Origin: Methylobacterium sp.
GTDB taxonomy: Bacteria > Pseudomonadota > Alphaproteobacteria > Rhizobiales > Beijerinckiaceae
DNA length: 64,000 nt
Direction of reading: 5' to 3'
Assembly (NCBI GenBank): GCA_002928875.1
Contig: PERO01000019.1
Location: 62,001-126,000 of the forward strand
Shown here: positions 1 to 9,078 of the stretch, piece by piece
How the letters are laid out: each line of letters starts with the position of its first letter
Numbering within the stretch: position 1 is the first letter of the stretch
Notes under the pieces: model-generated
The model's database searches: none
What the model was told of the DNA's origin: nothing
Seen by the model: the letters and a program-made list of their open reading frames with translations, nothing else
Position numbers and translations under genes: made by a program

Positions 1-1
1 C

Positions 2-319
2 ATCCTGAAGGCGAACGGGATCTTCTCGGTGAACACGCTGGCCGCCGCCCATGTCGCGCTCGCCCGGCATTTCTCGCGCTCCGGCCTGTCGATGGACGAG
101 CGCTTTGCGCAGGGCGCGTGGCAGGCCGGAGCGGGCGGTGCACCGCTGCTCGCGGGCGCGCTGGCCCGCTTTGCCGTGAAGGTGGTGGATCTGCGGCAGG
201 TCGGCAGCCATCATGTCGTCGTGGGCGAGGTGCTTTCGGCCGAAGCCGGGGCGGATGCCGAACCGCTGGTCTATCACCGCCGCGATTATCGCGTTCTGCA
301 CGATCGGGACCATGCCTGA
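2..319 (+). CDS. Flavin reductase family protein, C-terminal part (5' truncated by window edge)
   Basis: The reading frame is open from base 2 to the stop at 317-319, so only the last 105 codons are present. The visible part includes a segment reading GIFSVNTLA, the type of strand and turn found in the FMN-binding split-barrel fold of flavin reductases, and ends in an H-R-R-D-Y-R stretch typical of that family's C-terminus. Such proteins reduce FMN/FAD with NAD(P)H or partner a monooxygenase. The gene overlaps the next start by 8 bp, suggesting one transcript. Substrate and partner cannot be inferred from this fragment. Confidence 0.72.
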   Translation: MLKANGIFSVNTLAAAHVALARHFSRSGLSMDERFAQGAWQAGAGGAPLLAGALARFAVKVVDLRQVGSHHVVVGEVLSAEAGADAEPLVYHRRDYRVLHDRDHA

Positions 320-923
320 CGGGCTCGAGGCCCTGCCGAGGATCGAGGTCGGCTCGGCCGCCGAATTGCGCGATTGGCTCCTGCGAGAAGGAGAGAGGAG
401 CGGCAGCGTCTGGCTCGTCACCGCGCGGAAGCATGTCGCCGGGCGGCATCTGGGCTGGGCCGATCTTGTCGACGAACTCCTGTGCTTCGGCTGGATCGAC
501 AGCCTGCCGCGCAAGCTCGACGCGGATCGCACCATGCATCTGATCTCGCCGCGCAAGCCGGGTAGCGCCTGGTCGGCGATCAACAAGGCGAAGGTCGAGA
601 AGCTTCTCGCCGAGGGTCGGATGACCCCGCGCGGGCTGGCCGCGATCGAGGCGGCGAAACGCGACGGCAGCTGGGATGCCCTGGCCGAGGCCGACCCGGA
701 GAACCCGCCTGTGGATCTCGTCGCGGCGCTTGCGGCCGAGCCGTCGGCGGAGGCGTTCTTCGCCCGGTTTCCCCGTTCGTCGCGCCGCGCCATCCTTGAA
801 TGGATCGCGCTGGCGAAAACCCCGGAGACGCGGGCGAAGCGCATCGCCGAGACTGTCCATCTCGCAGGCGAAAACCGCAAGGGAAACCACCCCAAGGGGC
901 GCGATGCCGGCCCGACAGCCTGA
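312..923 (+). CDS. YdeI/OmpD-associated family protein
   Basis: A 203-residue protein starting at the ATG that overlaps the upstream stop codon. The segment around residues 45-65 (W-A-D-L-V-D-E-L-L-C-F-G-W-I-D-S) and the following R-K-P-G-S-A-W-S stretch are characteristic of the YdeI/OmpD-associated family, a small alpha/beta group of unknown biochemistry linked in a few species to cationic peptide tolerance. The C-terminal 30 residues are basic, as usual for the family. A longer frame reaches back to 213, but that part only shadows the upstream gene. Confidence 0.75.
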   Translation: MPDGLEALPRIEVGSAAELRDWLLREGERSGSVWLVTARKHVAGRHLGWADLVDELLCFGWIDSLPRKLDADRTMHLISPRKPGSAWSAINKAKVEKLLAEGRMTPRGLAAIEAAKRDGSWDALAEADPENPPVDLVAALAAEPSAEAFFARFPRSSRRAILEWIALAKTPETRAKRIAETVHLAGENRKGNHPKGRDAGPTA

Positions 924-941
924 CCGGAGCAGGTCTCGCGC

Positions 942-1640
942 TCACACCGAGCGCGTGATGCCGCCATCGACGCGGATATTCTGCCCGGTGATGTAACCTG
1001 CATCCTCCGACAGCAGGAAGGCCGCGGTCTTCGCGATCTCCGCCACCGTGCCGTAGCGGCCCATGGGGATGCGCGCCTTGAATTGCGGCTTCTCGGGCAG
1101 CGAATCGATGAAGCCCGGCAGCAGGTTGTTCATGCGGATGTTCTTCGCGGCATATTGATCCGCGTAAAGCTTCGTGAAGCTCGCGAGGCCCGCGCGCAAC
1201 GTGCAGGAGATCGGGAAGGCGGGGTCTGGCTCGAAGGCCGCGAAGGTCGAGATGTTCACGATCGCGCCGCCGCCCCGGCTTTCGAAGATGGGCGTGACGA
1301 GCCGCGCGACTTTCACCACGTTGAGGATGATGAGGTCGAGGCCCTTGCGCCAATCCTCGTCGGTCAGCGCGAGCAGGTCGCCCTTCGGCGGATGGCCGGT
1401 GGAAAGCACCGCGCCATCGATTTGGCCCCAGGCGTTCATCGCCGCGTCGATCAGGCGCTGGAGGTCGGCCTCCTCCGTGACGGAGCCGGTGACACCCACG
1501 CCGCCGAGTTCCTTCGCGAGCGTCTCCGCGCCGCCGGAGGGCGAGAGAAGCGCCACCTTCCAGCCGCGCGCGGCCAGTTCGCGCGCGCACGCGCCGCCCA
1601 TGCCCTTGCCGGCGCCGGTGAGGATCGCGACCTTGCTCAT
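942..1640 (-). CDS. SDR-family protein lacking the catalytic Tyr-Lys pair
   Basis: A 232-residue Rossmann-fold short-chain dehydrogenase/reductase homologue. The N-terminal cofactor motif T-G-A-G-K-G-M-G is intact and the C-terminus ends in the usual ITGQ-N-I-R-V-D-G-G segment. Where the family has Tyr-x3-Lys, this protein reads S-C-T-L-R, so both catalytic residues are replaced. It may bind NAD(P) without classical reductase chemistry. It is the last gene of a minus-strand set with the SRPBCC protein and the alpha/beta hydrolase upstream, reading away from coxS. The start is the ATG at 1638-1640; the frame continues upstream but is not supported there. Confidence 0.8.
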   Translation of the reverse strand: MSKVAILTGAGKGMGGACARELAARGWKVALLSPSGGAETLAKELGGVGVTGSVTEEADLQRLIDAAMNAWGQIDGAVLSTGHPPKGDLLALTDEDWRKGLDLIILNVVKVARLVTPIFESRGGGAIVNISTFAAFEPDPAFPISCTLRAGLASFTKLYADQYAAKNIRMNNLLPGFIDSLPEKPQFKARIPMGRYGTVAEIAKTAAFLLSEDAGYITGQNIRVDGGITRSV

Positions 1641-1663
1641 GGGAATGCCTTTCGATGAAGGGA

Positions 1664-2107
1664 TCAGCCCGGGCCGGGCGCGTTCACGAGCCGGGCCAGG
1701 TTCTCGAGGCTCTGTTGCCAGCCGAGATAGCATTGCTCCGGGGGGATCGCATCGGGAATCCCGGCCTGTTCGATGGAAAGCTCGGTGCCGCAGCTCACGG
1801 CGGCCAGCGTCACCGTCACCTCGATCGTGCCGGGCAGGCCGGGATCGTCGAACTGATCCGTGTAGCGGATGAGGCGATGCGGGACGAGTTCCAGGAATTC
1901 CCCGCCGAATCGATGGGTCTCCCCGGTCGCGAAATGGTGGAAGGCCATGCGGAACCGGCCGCCCTCCCGCGCATCGTAGGATTCCACGCTGGCCGTGAAT
2001 CCGTTCGGTGGCAGCCATCGCACCATGGCATCGGCTTCGAGAAAGGCGCGGTAGACGCGCTCGGGCGGTGCGGTCAGCACGCGATGCAGGCGGACGGTGC
2101 TCGGCAT
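1664..2107 (-). CDS. SRPBCC / AHSA1-domain protein
   Basis: A 147-residue single-domain protein of the START-like SRPBCC superfamily. It begins with the typical first strand followed by A-P-P-E-R-V-Y-R-A-F and has a mid-region G-G-R-F-R-M-A-F motif. The C-terminus W-Q-Q-S-L-E-N-L-A-R-L-V is the long helix covering the ligand cavity in Aha1/CalC-type proteins. The ligand is unknown. It lies between an SDR and an alpha/beta hydrolase on the same strand with 23-33 bp gaps, so co-transcription is likely. Confidence 0.8.
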   Translation of the reverse strand: MPSTVRLHRVLTAPPERVYRAFLEADAMVRWLPPNGFTASVESYDAREGGRFRMAFHHFATGETHRFGGEFLELVPHRLIRYTDQFDDPGLPGTIEVTVTLAAVSCGTELSIEQAGIPDAIPPEQCYLGWQQSLENLARLVNAPGPG

Positions 2108-2140
2108 GGGTCTCCTCCGGAAATCGCGGCGGGTTGTCCC

Positions 2141-2935
2141 TCAGCGTCCGAGGAATTCGGCCACGGCCGCGTTGTACGCCTCGGGGATTTCGCAGTTCGA
2201 GATATGCGCCGCGGGGATCACAACCTTCTGCGCGCCCGGAATGTTCCGCGCCATGATCTCGCCCATCTCCGGCGTGGTCGCCGGATCTTCGCTGCCGATC
2301 AGCACGAGCACCGCGTTGGTGATGCCCTTGATCGTCTCGCGCTGGTCCATGTCGCGGATCGCCGCTGCGCAGCCGGCATAGCCGGCGGGGGAGGCCTTGC
2401 GCACCATGTCGGTGACGCGGGTCACCTCGGCCGGATTTGCATCGTTGAAGCGCTTGGTGAACCAGCGCAGCTTCATCGCCTCGGCGATGGGGTCCATGCC
2501 CTTGGAATACGCCATGCGGATGCGGGCGTTCCAGTCGGTCGCGGGCGGGCCCATGCAGGCCGCGGTGTTGCCGAGCACGGCCTTGCCGATGCGCTCGCGG
2601 TGATGGGTGAGGATGTATTGTCCCACCATGCCGCCCATCGAGCAGCCGACCCAGTGCGCCTTGTGGATGTGCAGCGCATCCATGATGCGCAGGGCATCCT
2701 GCGCGAGCTGGGTGAGCGAATAGGGGCCGGGCGTGGCGCCGGTCTCGCCATGGCCGCGCACATCGTAGCGGATCACGCGATGCGTCTCTGCGAAAAAGGC
2801 GGCCTGCGCGTCCCACATTTCCAGAGCCGCGCCCAGCGAATTGGAGAACAGGATCGGCTCCGCGCCCTTCGGTCCCTCGTAGGTCACGCGGAAGGTGATG
2901 TCATCGAAAGCGAGGCGGATGGTTTCGGAGGGCAT
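2141..2935 (-). CDS. Alpha/beta hydrolase, 3-oxoadipate enol-lactonase-like
   Basis: A 264-residue alpha/beta hydrolase. The nucleophile elbow is G-C-S-M-G with Ser99; the acidic residue lies in G-S-E-D-P and the histidine in P-A-A-H-I. Length and architecture match PcaD-type lactonases, but no other beta-ketoadipate genes are nearby, so PcaD activity is not claimed. The frame extends to 3073, but the ATG at 2933-2935 gives the family-typical N-terminus. It is the first gene of the minus-strand operon diverging from coxS across about 200 bp. Confidence 0.82.
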   Translation of the reverse strand: MPSETIRLAFDDITFRVTYEGPKGAEPILFSNSLGAALEMWDAQAAFFAETHRVIRYDVRGHGETGATPGPYSLTQLAQDALRIMDALHIHKAHWVGCSMGGMVGQYILTHHRERIGKAVLGNTAACMGPPATDWNARIRMAYSKGMDPIAEAMKLRWFTKRFNDANPAEVTRVTDMVRKASPAGYAGCAAAIRDMDQRETIKGITNAVLVLIGSEDPATTPEMGEIMARNIPGAQKVVIPAAHISNCEIPEAYNAAVAEFLGR

Positions 2936-3143
2936 GAGCGGTCGGACCCGGTTGGCGGCAATGGGCGGCATCTTTCCGGCAATCAACTTTCGTTGGCAAG
3001 CGCGGGATGCGGCTTGACCGTCGATTTGGAATAAGTCCACATTGGCCAAATCGGCCCCGAATTCGCGCTCCAACAGCGAGGCGGCCCGGAGGAAAGTTCA
3101 AAAACTTCAAAAATTTCGCCCACTGGCGGAAAGAGGAGAGGTC
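2936..3143. promoter_or_regulatory. Divergent promoter region, hydrolase operon / coxSLM
   Basis: This 208-bp gap separates the minus-strand hydrolase operon from coxS and must contain promoters for both. Its right half is AT-rich for this genome. It contains an 8-bp palindrome TTGGCCAA at 3042-3049 and a strong purine-rich ribosome binding site (AAGAGGAGAG, 3131-3140) just before coxS. No individual promoter box could be assigned with confidence. Confidence 0.4.
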
Positions 3144-3632
3144 ATGCCCAGAGTCAGTATGAAAGTGAACGGCAAGGCGGTGAGCGGCGATGTCGATGCC
3201 CGCACCTTGCTGGTGTCGTTCCTGCGCGATCACCAGCGACTCACCGGCACGCATGTCGGCTGCGACACGAGCCAGTGCGGCGCCTGCGTGGTGCATGTGA
3301 ACGGCAAGGCCATGAAGTCCTGCACCTTGCTCGCGCTGTCCTGCGAGGGCGCCGACGTGATGACCATCGAGGGCCTTGCGCACGGGGCGGATCTCCACCC
3401 GATGCAGGCGGCCTTCCGCGAGCATCACGGCCTGCAATGCGGCTTCTGCACGCCGGGCATGATCATGGCCGCCATCGACATGGTGAACCGCCTCGGCCCG
3501 AACCTCTCGGAAGACACGATCCGCCACGAGCTTGAGGGCAATATCTGCCGCTGCACGGGCTACCACAACATCGTGAAGGCCATTCAGGCCGGCGCTGCCG
3601 CCATGGGCGGCATGAAGATCGCGGCCGAGTAA
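3144..3632 (+). CDS. coxS: Molybdenum hydroxylase small subunit, (2Fe-2S) protein (CoxS-like)
   Basis: A 162-residue electron-transfer subunit of a xanthine dehydrogenase/CO dehydrogenase-family enzyme. Both [2Fe-2S] sites are complete: the plant-ferredoxin-type cluster has Cys40, Cys45, Cys48 and Cys60, and the C-terminal cluster near the molybdopterin has Cys99, Cys102, Cys135 and Cys137 (motifs Q-C-G-F-C-T-P-G and C-R-C-T-G-Y). The start at 3144 follows a strong Shine-Dalgarno; the frame reaching back to 3042 is unlikely to be translated. The order S-L-M is that of form II clusters. Confidence 0.93.
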   Translation: MPRVSMKVNGKAVSGDVDARTLLVSFLRDHQRLTGTHVGCDTSQCGACVVHVNGKAMKSCTLLALSCEGADVMTIEGLAHGADLHPMQAAFREHHGLQCGFCTPGMIMAAIDMVNRLGPNLSEDTIRHELEGNICRCTGYHNIVKAIQAGAAAMGGMKIAAE

Positions 3633-3743
3633 GGCTTCACGTCTCGGGGTCGGGCATGGCCCGGTCCTTCATGCATTCGGTGACAATCGAGCCGCGAAGA
3701 CCGGGCAAACCCGGCAATGCGCGGCAAGCTCGGGAGGAGCACC

Positions 3744-6107
3744 ATGTCTGCCACTGGAATCGGCGCGCGCGTTCCGCGCAAGGAAGATTTCCGCTTCATT
3801 ACCGGCAAGGGCAACTACACGGACGATATCAACCGTCCGGGCCAGGCCCATGCCTATTTCCTGCGCTCGCCGCATGCGCATGCGAACATCCGGAAGATCG
3901 ACACGAAAAAGGCCGCCGCGATGCCCGGCGTGCTGGCGATCCTGACCGGCGATGATCTCGCGGCCGACAAGATCGGCGGGCTCATCTGCGGCTGGATGAT
4001 CCACAACAAGGACGGCTCGCCCATGAAGGCCGGCGGGCACCCCGCGCTGGCGCAGGGCAAGGTGCGCTATGTCGGCGACCATGTCGCCGTGGTGATCGCC
4101 GAGAGCGTGGCCCAGGCCAAGGATGCGGCGGAAGCCATCATGGTCGATTACGAGACGCTCGCACCGGTGATCGATCTCGCGACCGCCACGAAGAAGGGCC
4201 AGCCGGCCATTCACGACGTCGCGCCCGACAACCAGGTCTTCGACTGGCATCTCGGCGACAAGGCGGCGGTCGACGCGGCCTTCAAGAAGGCAAAGCACGT
4301 CACGAAGCTCGATCTCGCGAACAACCGCCTCGTGCCGAATGCCATGGAGCCGCGCGCGGCCATCGGCGATTACGACCCCGGCAACGATGCCTTCACCCTC
4401 TACACCACCTCGCAGAACCCGCATGTGGCGCGCCTCGTGCTCTCGGCCTTCATCGGGATTGCGCCGGAGCACAAGCTCCGCGTGATCGCGCCGGATGTCG
4501 GCGGCGGCTTCGGCTCGAAGATCTTCATCTATGCGGAGGAGACCGTCTGCGTCTGGGCCGCGAAGAAGGTGGGCCGTCCGGTCAAATGGGTCGCGGACCG
4601 CACGGAGGAATTCCTCTGCGTGGCGCATGGCCGCGACCATCTCACCCATGCCGAGATGGCGATCGGCGAGGATGGCAGGATCCTCGGCCTGCGCGTGAAG
4701 ACCCGCGCCAATCTCGGAGCCTATCTCTCGACCTTCGCTTCCTCGGTGCCGACCTATCTCTATGCGCCTCTGCTCTCGGGGCAGTACGATATCCCGGCGA
4801 TCTATGCCGAGGTCGAGGCGGTCTACACCAACACCTCGCCCGTCGATGCCTATCGCGGCGCGGGCCGGCCGGAGGCGACCTTCGTCATCGAGCGCATGGT
4901 GGAAGTCGCGGCGCGCGAACTGGGGCAGGACCCGGCAGTGTTCCGCCGCAAGAACTTCGTGAAGAAGTTCCCGCACCAGACGCCGGTCATCATGTGCTAC
5001 GACGCCGGCGATTATAACGCCTCGCTCGCGAAGGCGCTCTCCATGCACGATGTGAAGGGCTTCGCGAAGCGCAAGCGCGACAGCGCCAAGCGCGGCATGC
5101 TGCGCGGGCTCGGCTACTCGGCCTATATCGAGGCCTGCGGCATCGCGCCATCGGCGGCCGTCGGTTCGCTCGGCGCGGGCGTCGGCCTGTGGGAAAGCGC
5201 TGAGGTGCGCGTGAACCCCGTCGGCACGGTGGAGATCCTCACCGGCTCGCACAGCCACGGGCAGGGCCACGAGACCACCTTCGCCCAGCTCGTCTCGGAC
5301 CGCCTCGGCATCCCGATCGACAATGTCTCGATCGTCCATGGCGACACCGACAAGGTGCAGATGGGCATGGGCACCTATGGCTCGCGCTCCGGTGCCGTGG
5401 GCATGAGCGCGATCGCCAAGGCGCTCGACAAGATCGAGGCCAAGGCCAAGAAGGTCGCGTCCTTCGTGCTCGAGGCCAGCGAGGCCGATATCGAGTTCAA
5501 GGACGGCAAGTTCTCGGTGAAGGGCACGGACAAGTCGATCGATTTCGGCTCGGTCGCGCTGCAGGCCTATATCGCCCACAAGTTCACGGGCCAGCAGCTG
5601 GAGCCGGGGCTGAAGGAGGGCGCGTTCTATGATCCCACCAACTTCACCTTCCCCTCCGGCGTGCACATCTGCGAACTGGAGATCGACCCCGAGACCGGCG
5701 TCACCACGATCGAGAAATGGACCGCCGTCGACGATTTCGGCAACATCATCAATCCGATGATCGTCGAGGGGCAGGTGCATGGCGGCATCGCTCAGGGCGT
5801 GGGCCAGGCGCTGCTCGAAGGCGCGGTCTACGATCAGAACGGCCAGCTCCTCACCGCAAGCTACATGGATTATGCCATGCCGCGCGCGGCGGACCTGCCG
5901 AGCTTCGAGATCGGGACGACGCTGACGCCATGCCCCTCGAACCCGCTGGGCATCAAGGGCTGCGGCGAGGCGGGAGCCATCGCGGCGCCGGCGGCGGTGA
6001 TGAACGCCATCACCGATGCGCTCGGCCACGAGAACATCGCGATGCCGGCCACGCCGCAGGCGGTGTGGAAGGCGGCGCAGGCGAGCCTCGCCAAGGCGGC
6101 GGAGTGA
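3744..6107 (+). CDS. coxL: Molybdenum hydroxylase large subunit, form II CoxL-like
   Basis: A 787-residue molybdopterin-binding catalytic subunit. It has the V-G-G-G-F-G-S-K Moco-binding loop near residue 253, the active-site loop A-Y-R-G-A-G-R at about 369-375, and the catalytic glutamate in G-C-G-E-A-G at about 742. Genuine CO-oxidising form I enzymes carry AYxCSFR; AYRGAGR marks form II, whose substrates are mostly unknown and may be purines, aldehydes or N-heterocycles. The start is set at the ATG preceded by GGGAGGAG. It sits between coxS and coxM, and the maturation genes follow from 8.2 kb. Confidence 0.92.
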   Translation: MSATGIGARVPRKEDFRFITGKGNYTDDINRPGQAHAYFLRSPHAHANIRKIDTKKAAAMPGVLAILTGDDLAADKIGGLICGWMIHNKDGSPMKAGGHPALAQGKVRYVGDHVAVVIAESVAQAKDAAEAIMVDYETLAPVIDLATATKKGQPAIHDVAPDNQVFDWHLGDKAAVDAAFKKAKHVTKLDLANNRLVPNAMEPRAAIGDYDPGNDAFTLYTTSQNPHVARLVLSAFIGIAPEHKLRVIAPDVGGGFGSKIFIYAEETVCVWAAKKVGRPVKWVADRTEEFLCVAHGRDHLTHAEMAIGEDGRILGLRVKTRANLGAYLSTFASSVPTYLYAPLLSGQYDIPAIYAEVEAVYTNTSPVDAYRGAGRPEATFVIERMVEVAARELGQDPAVFRRKNFVKKFPHQTPVIMCYDAGDYNASLAKALSMHDVKGFAKRKRDSAKRGMLRGLGYSAYIEACGIAPSAAVGSLGAGVGLWESAEVRVNPVGTVEILTGSHSHGQGHETTFAQLVSDRLGIPIDNVSIVHGDTDKVQMGMGTYGSRSGAVGMSAIAKALDKIEAKAKKVASFVLEASEADIEFKDGKFSVKGTDKSIDFGSVALQAYIAHKFTGQQLEPGLKEGAFYDPTNFTFPSGVHICELEIDPETGVTTIEKWTAVDDFGNIINPMIVEGQVHGGIAQGVGQALLEGAVYDQNGQLLTASYMDYAMPRAADLPSFEIGTTLTPCPSNPLGIKGCGEAGAIAAPAAVMNAITDALGHENIAMPATPQAVWKAAQASLAKAAE

Positions 6108-6129
6108 GATGAAACCGGTTTCCCGGCGA

Positions 6130-6163
6130 GGCTCGGGCCGTAGCCCGAACGGGCGTCCGAGCC
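6130..6163 (+). promoter_or_regulatory. Intercistronic stem-loop between coxL and coxM
   Basis: A 7-bp stem GGCTCGG (6130-6136) pairs with CCGAGCC (6157-6163) around an inner GGGC/GCCC hairpin, in the 90-bp gap between coxL and coxM. There is no T-tract, so termination is unlikely; RNA stability or processing is more plausible. The gap ends with an AAAGGAAAC ribosome binding site for coxM. Confidence 0.4.
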
Positions 6164-6197
6164 TTCGCAAGGGACTTTCCTGAAAGGAAACAAGCTT

Positions 6198-7004
6198 ATG
6201 TACGCTTTCGATTTTCACCGCCCGACCAGCCTTCGGCAGGCCGCGAACCTCCTCGCCAAGAACGGCGATGCGAAATTGCTCGCGGGTGGGCATACCCTGA
6301 TCCCCACGCTGAAGCAGCGGCTCGCGAGCCCTTCGGCGCTGATCGATCTCACCGGCATTCCGGAATTGTCCGGCATCACGCAGAAGGGGCGCACGCTGGT
6401 GATCGGCGCGACGACCTCGCATGCGGAAGTGGCGGGCTCGGCGCTGGTGCAGACCTTCCTGCCCGGCCTTGCGGCTCTGGCCGGCGGCATCGGCGATCCG
6501 CATGTGCGCCACAAGGGCACGATCGGCGGCTCGATCGCCAACAACGATCCCGCCGCGGATTACCCCGGCGCGATGCTGGCGCTCGGTGCGACCATCGTCA
6601 CCAACAAGCGCCGGATGATGGCGGATGAATTCTTCACCGGCATGTTCGGCACCGCGCTCGACGAGGGCGAGATCATCACCAAGGTCATCGTGCCCACGGG
6701 TGGCAAGTTCGCCTATGCCAAGTTCCGCAATCCGGCCTCGCTCTACGCGATGGTGGGCGTCGCGGTTTCCAAGAAAGGCGGGGCGGTGCGCGTCGCGGTG
6801 ACCGGCGCGGGCTCGGATGGCGTGTTCCGCTGGGAGGCGGCGGAAGCGGCGCTGAAGGCGCGCTTCAATGCGAAGGCGCTGGCCGGTGTGCCGACCCCGC
6901 CCGCGAAAGATCTGAACTCCGACATCCACGCTTCGGCCGAATATCGCTCGCACCTCATCGGGGTGATGGCGAAGCGTGCCGTGGATGCGGCCAATGCGAA
7001 GTGA
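6198..7004 (+). CDS. coxM: Molybdenum hydroxylase medium subunit, FAD-binding (CoxM-like)
   Basis: A 268-residue flavoprotein subunit. The two FAD pyrophosphate-binding motifs of the family are visible: A-G-G-H-T-L-I-P at about 29-36 and T-I-G-G-S near 111. The C-terminal domain matches the CO dehydrogenase flavoprotein C-terminal fold. It carries electrons from the CoxS clusters to the final acceptor. It ends the S-L-M operon and is followed by a strong GC hairpin before a convergent gene. Confidence 0.92.
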   Translation: MYAFDFHRPTSLRQAANLLAKNGDAKLLAGGHTLIPTLKQRLASPSALIDLTGIPELSGITQKGRTLVIGATTSHAEVAGSALVQTFLPGLAALAGGIGDPHVRHKGTIGGSIANNDPAADYPGAMLALGATIVTNKRRMMADEFFTGMFGTALDEGEIITKVIVPTGGKFAYAKFRNPASLYAMVGVAVSKKGGAVRVAVTGAGSDGVFRWEAAEAALKARFNAKALAGVPTPPAKDLNSDIHASAEYRSHLIGVMAKRAVDAANAK

Positions 7005-7016
7005 TTGGTCAGGCGA

Positions 7017-7039
7017 GGGCGCGGGCTTGTCCCGCGCCC
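7017..7039 (+). terminator. GC-rich hairpin at the coxM 3' end
   Basis: A perfect 9-bp stem GGGCGCGGG (7017-7025) / CCCGCGCCC (7031-7039) with a 5-nt loop lies between the convergent ends of coxM and the NTF2-like gene. There is no U-tract, so it may be a factor-dependent or bidirectional transcript end rather than a classical intrinsic terminator. Confidence 0.5.
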
Positions 7040-7060
7040 GGCCGATCCGCGTCGCGATCG

Positions 7061-7429
7061 TCACGCCATCGTGGGGTAGAAGAACCGTTCTTCGCTGATC
7101 TTGCCGTCACGCACCGTGTAGACGCCCCATTCCTTGCTCTGGATGCGCTGGCCGGTCGCCTTGATGGTGAAATCGAGCTCGAACTCCACCAGGAACTGGT
7201 CCTTGGCCACGAAAGGCCCTTGCACGGTTCCGCCATGCACCTCGTGATGGGAGTACCACCAATCGGATTTTATCTTGAGTTCCGCGGTGCCGCGGGCAAC
7301 CGTCATCGGGCCGTCCATCGCCTCGATGCTCACGATATCCGGCGCGTTGTACTGGGTGGCCGCCTCGATATGCTTGCCCTCGCGCAGCAGGGCCGTGAAG
7401 GCTTCGGCGGTTTCCTTGGTGTCGGTCAT
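7061..7429 (-). CDS. NTF2-like / SnoaL-type small protein
   Basis: A 122-residue single-domain protein of the nuclear transport factor 2 (cone-shaped alpha+beta) superfamily. It has the N-terminal helix, the W-W-Y-S-H-H-E-V segment facing the cavity and the final strand D-G-K-I-S-E-E-R-F-F-Y. Members are isomerases, cyclases or ligand-binding proteins. No catalytic assignment is possible. It is transcribed alone on the minus strand, convergent with coxM and divergent from the LysE exporter, with an operator-like palindrome in between. Confidence 0.75.
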   Translation of the reverse strand: MTDTKETAEAFTALLREGKHIEAATQYNAPDIVSIEAMDGPMTVARGTAELKIKSDWWYSHHEVHGGTVQGPFVAKDQFLVEFELDFTIKATGQRIQSKEWGVYTVRDGKISEERFFYPTMA

Positions 7430-7503
7430 GGCGGGTTCCTTTCCGGGATGCGACCATTGGGGTTGAAATGTGAGAACAATGCAAGAACAAATACGCAGGC
7501 CCG

Positions 7504-7520
7504 CTGACAGAATCTGTCAG
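7504..7520. promoter_or_regulatory. Palindromic operator-like site CTGACAGA-A-TCTGTCAG
   Basis: A perfect 8-bp inverted repeat with a single central base lies in the 144-bp divergent gap between the NTF2-like gene and the LysE exporter, about 55 bp upstream of the exporter start. The size and symmetry fit a dimeric TetR- or GntR-type repressor site. No regulator gene adjoins it, so the cognate protein is unknown. Confidence 0.5.
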
Positions 7521-7573
7521 GATCGACGCGCAGCCGCGGCTTTGCGGATTGAAGTTCAACCCTGTGGCATCCC

Positions 7574-8179
7574 GTGGTCCCCTTCCTCGAATTCGCGCTG
7601 ACAGCCTTGCTGATCGAACTGACGCCCGGACCGAACATGGCCTATCTCGCGAGCCTTTCGCTGACGGAGGGACGGCGGATCGGGCTCGCCGCGGTGGCGG
7701 GTGTCGCGCTCGGCCTGGCGCTCAATGGCCTGCTCGCCGTGTTCGGGCTCGCCGCGCTGGTCGATGCGTCGCCGCTTGCGCAGACGATCCTGCGTTATGC
7801 CGGCGCGGGCTTCCTGCTCTACCTCGCCTGGGATGCCTGGCGGGGCGCAGATGTGGAGGACGACGCCGCGACCGGCGGGGGCACGGCCTTTCGCCGCGCG
7901 CTGGTGACGAACCTTCTGAACCCCAAAGCGGCCGCCTTCTACATCACGGTGATGCCGCTGTTCCTGCCGCAGGGGCTGGCGAGCGGTCTCGGGCTTTCGC
8001 TCGCCCATGTCGCGATCTATGTGACGATCGCGACGCTGGTTCACGCCGCGCTCGTGCTGTTCGCGGATTGTGTCCGGCCCTATCTCGTCACGGGGCGGAA
8101 CCTGCAATGGATCCGCCGCCTGTTCGCGCTGGCGCTGGCGGGCATCGCCCTCTGGTTCTTCTGGGAAACCCGCCGATGA
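7574..8179 (+). CDS. LysE/RhtB-family amino-acid exporter
   Basis: A 201-residue inner-membrane protein with about six hydrophobic helices. The N-terminal L-I-E-L-T-P-G-P-N-M motif and the N-L-L-N-P-K-A segment near 112 are signatures of the LysE superfamily of amino-acid and metabolite exporters. It starts with GTG at 7574 and ends with an ATGA overlap with the MoxR ATPase, so it heads the accessory operon. Exporters are not usual members of cox clusters, and the exported compound cannot be told. Confidence 0.88.
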   Translation: MVPFLEFALTALLIELTPGPNMAYLASLSLTEGRRIGLAAVAGVALGLALNGLLAVFGLAALVDASPLAQTILRYAGAGFLLYLAWDAWRGADVEDDAATGGGTAFRRALVTNLLNPKAAAFYITVMPLFLPQGLASGLGLSLAHVAIYVTIATLVHAALVLFADCVRPYLVTGRNLQWIRRLFALALAGIALWFFWETRR

Positions 8180-9078
8180 TCGCTTCCCCCGCCACAATCG
8201 CCGAGACGAAGGCCCTGCTCGCCGCGCAGAATTATGTCGGCGACACCGCGCTGGCGACCGTGATCTTCCTCGCGTTGCGGATGGGCCGGCCGCTCTTCCT
8301 CGAGGGCGAGGCGGGTGTGGGCAAGACCGAGATCGCGAAGGTGCTCTCGGCCGGATTGGGCCGCAGGCTGATCCGCCTGCAATGCTACGAGGGGCTCGAT
8401 GCCGCCTCCGCCCTCTATGAATGGAACTATGCCGGGCAGATGATGGCGATCCGCCTCGGCGAGGCCGCCGGCGACACGAACCGCGATCGCCTCGCGGCGG
8501 ATGTGTTCTCGAACCGCTTCCTGCTGCGCCGCCCGCTGCTGCAGGCGCTGGAGCCCGATCCCGCCGGCCCGCCCGTGCTGCTGATCGACGAACTTGACCG
8601 CACGGATGCCGCCTTCGAGGCCTTCCTGCTCGAAATCCTCTCGGATTTCCAGGCGACCATCCCAGAGATCGGCACGGTGAAGGCGGAGCATCCGCCCATC
8701 GTCATCCTCACCTCCAACCGCACGCGCGAGGTGCATGACGCGCTGAAGCGCCGCTGCCTCTACCATTGGGTGGATTACCCCGATGCCAGCCGCGAACTCG
8801 CGATCCTCGCGGCAAAGGTGCCGGGTGTGCCCGCGCGGCTCTCGAAGCAGATCATCGCCTTCGTGCAGGCCATCCGCAAGGAGGAGCTGTTCAAGGCGCC
8901 GGGCGTTGCCGAAACGCTCGATTGGGCGACCGCCCTCGTGGAACTCGATGCCGTGGCGCTCGATCCCGAGATCGTCTCGGACACGCTTGGCGCGCTGCTG
9001 AAGGTGCAGGACGATATCCAGCGCATGCAGACCGGCCTTGCGAAGCAGATCCTCGATGAAATCAGGAGCGTTACATGA
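8176..9078 (+). CDS. coxD: MoxR-family AAA+ ATPase (CoxD-like)
   Basis: A 300-residue AAA+ ATPase. The Walker A motif G-E-A-G-V-G-K-T spans residues 44-51 and Walker B is V-L-L-I-D-E-L-D near 135; the G-L-D-A-A-S stretch and C-terminal lid helices fit the MoxR/CoxD class. In known cox systems CoxD works with the VWA protein CoxE to assemble the [CuSMoO2] centre. Here the enzyme is form II, so the pair may instead mature the sulfido-Mo site. The ATG at 8176 overlaps the exporter stop; the frame open from 7549 is not used. Confidence 0.88.
   Translation: MIASPATIAETKALLAAQNYVGDTALATVIFLALRMGRPLFLEGEAGVGKTEIAKVLSAGLGRRLIRLQCYEGLDAASALYEWNYAGQMMAIRLGEAAGDTNRDRLAADVFSNRFLLRRPLLQALEPDPAGPPVLLIDELDRTDAAFEAFLLEILSDFQATIPEIGTVKAEHPPIVILTSNRTREVHDALKRRCLYHWVDYPDASRELAILAAKVPGVPARLSKQIIAFVQAIRKEELFKAPGVAETLDWATALVELDAVALDPEIVSDTLGALLKVQDDIQRMQTGLAKQILDEIRSVT

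Noticed and set aside
3144..7004. Assignment as a true aerobic CO dehydrogenase
   Set aside because: The active-site loop AYRGAGR is the form II type rather than AYxCSFR, so CO oxidation is not supported.
3669..7064. Long minus-strand open frame (1131 codons) antisense to coxL and coxM
   Set aside because: It is a by-product of GC-rich codon use; its translation is arginine/alanine/glycine/leucine-rich with no family, and it opposes well-supported genes.
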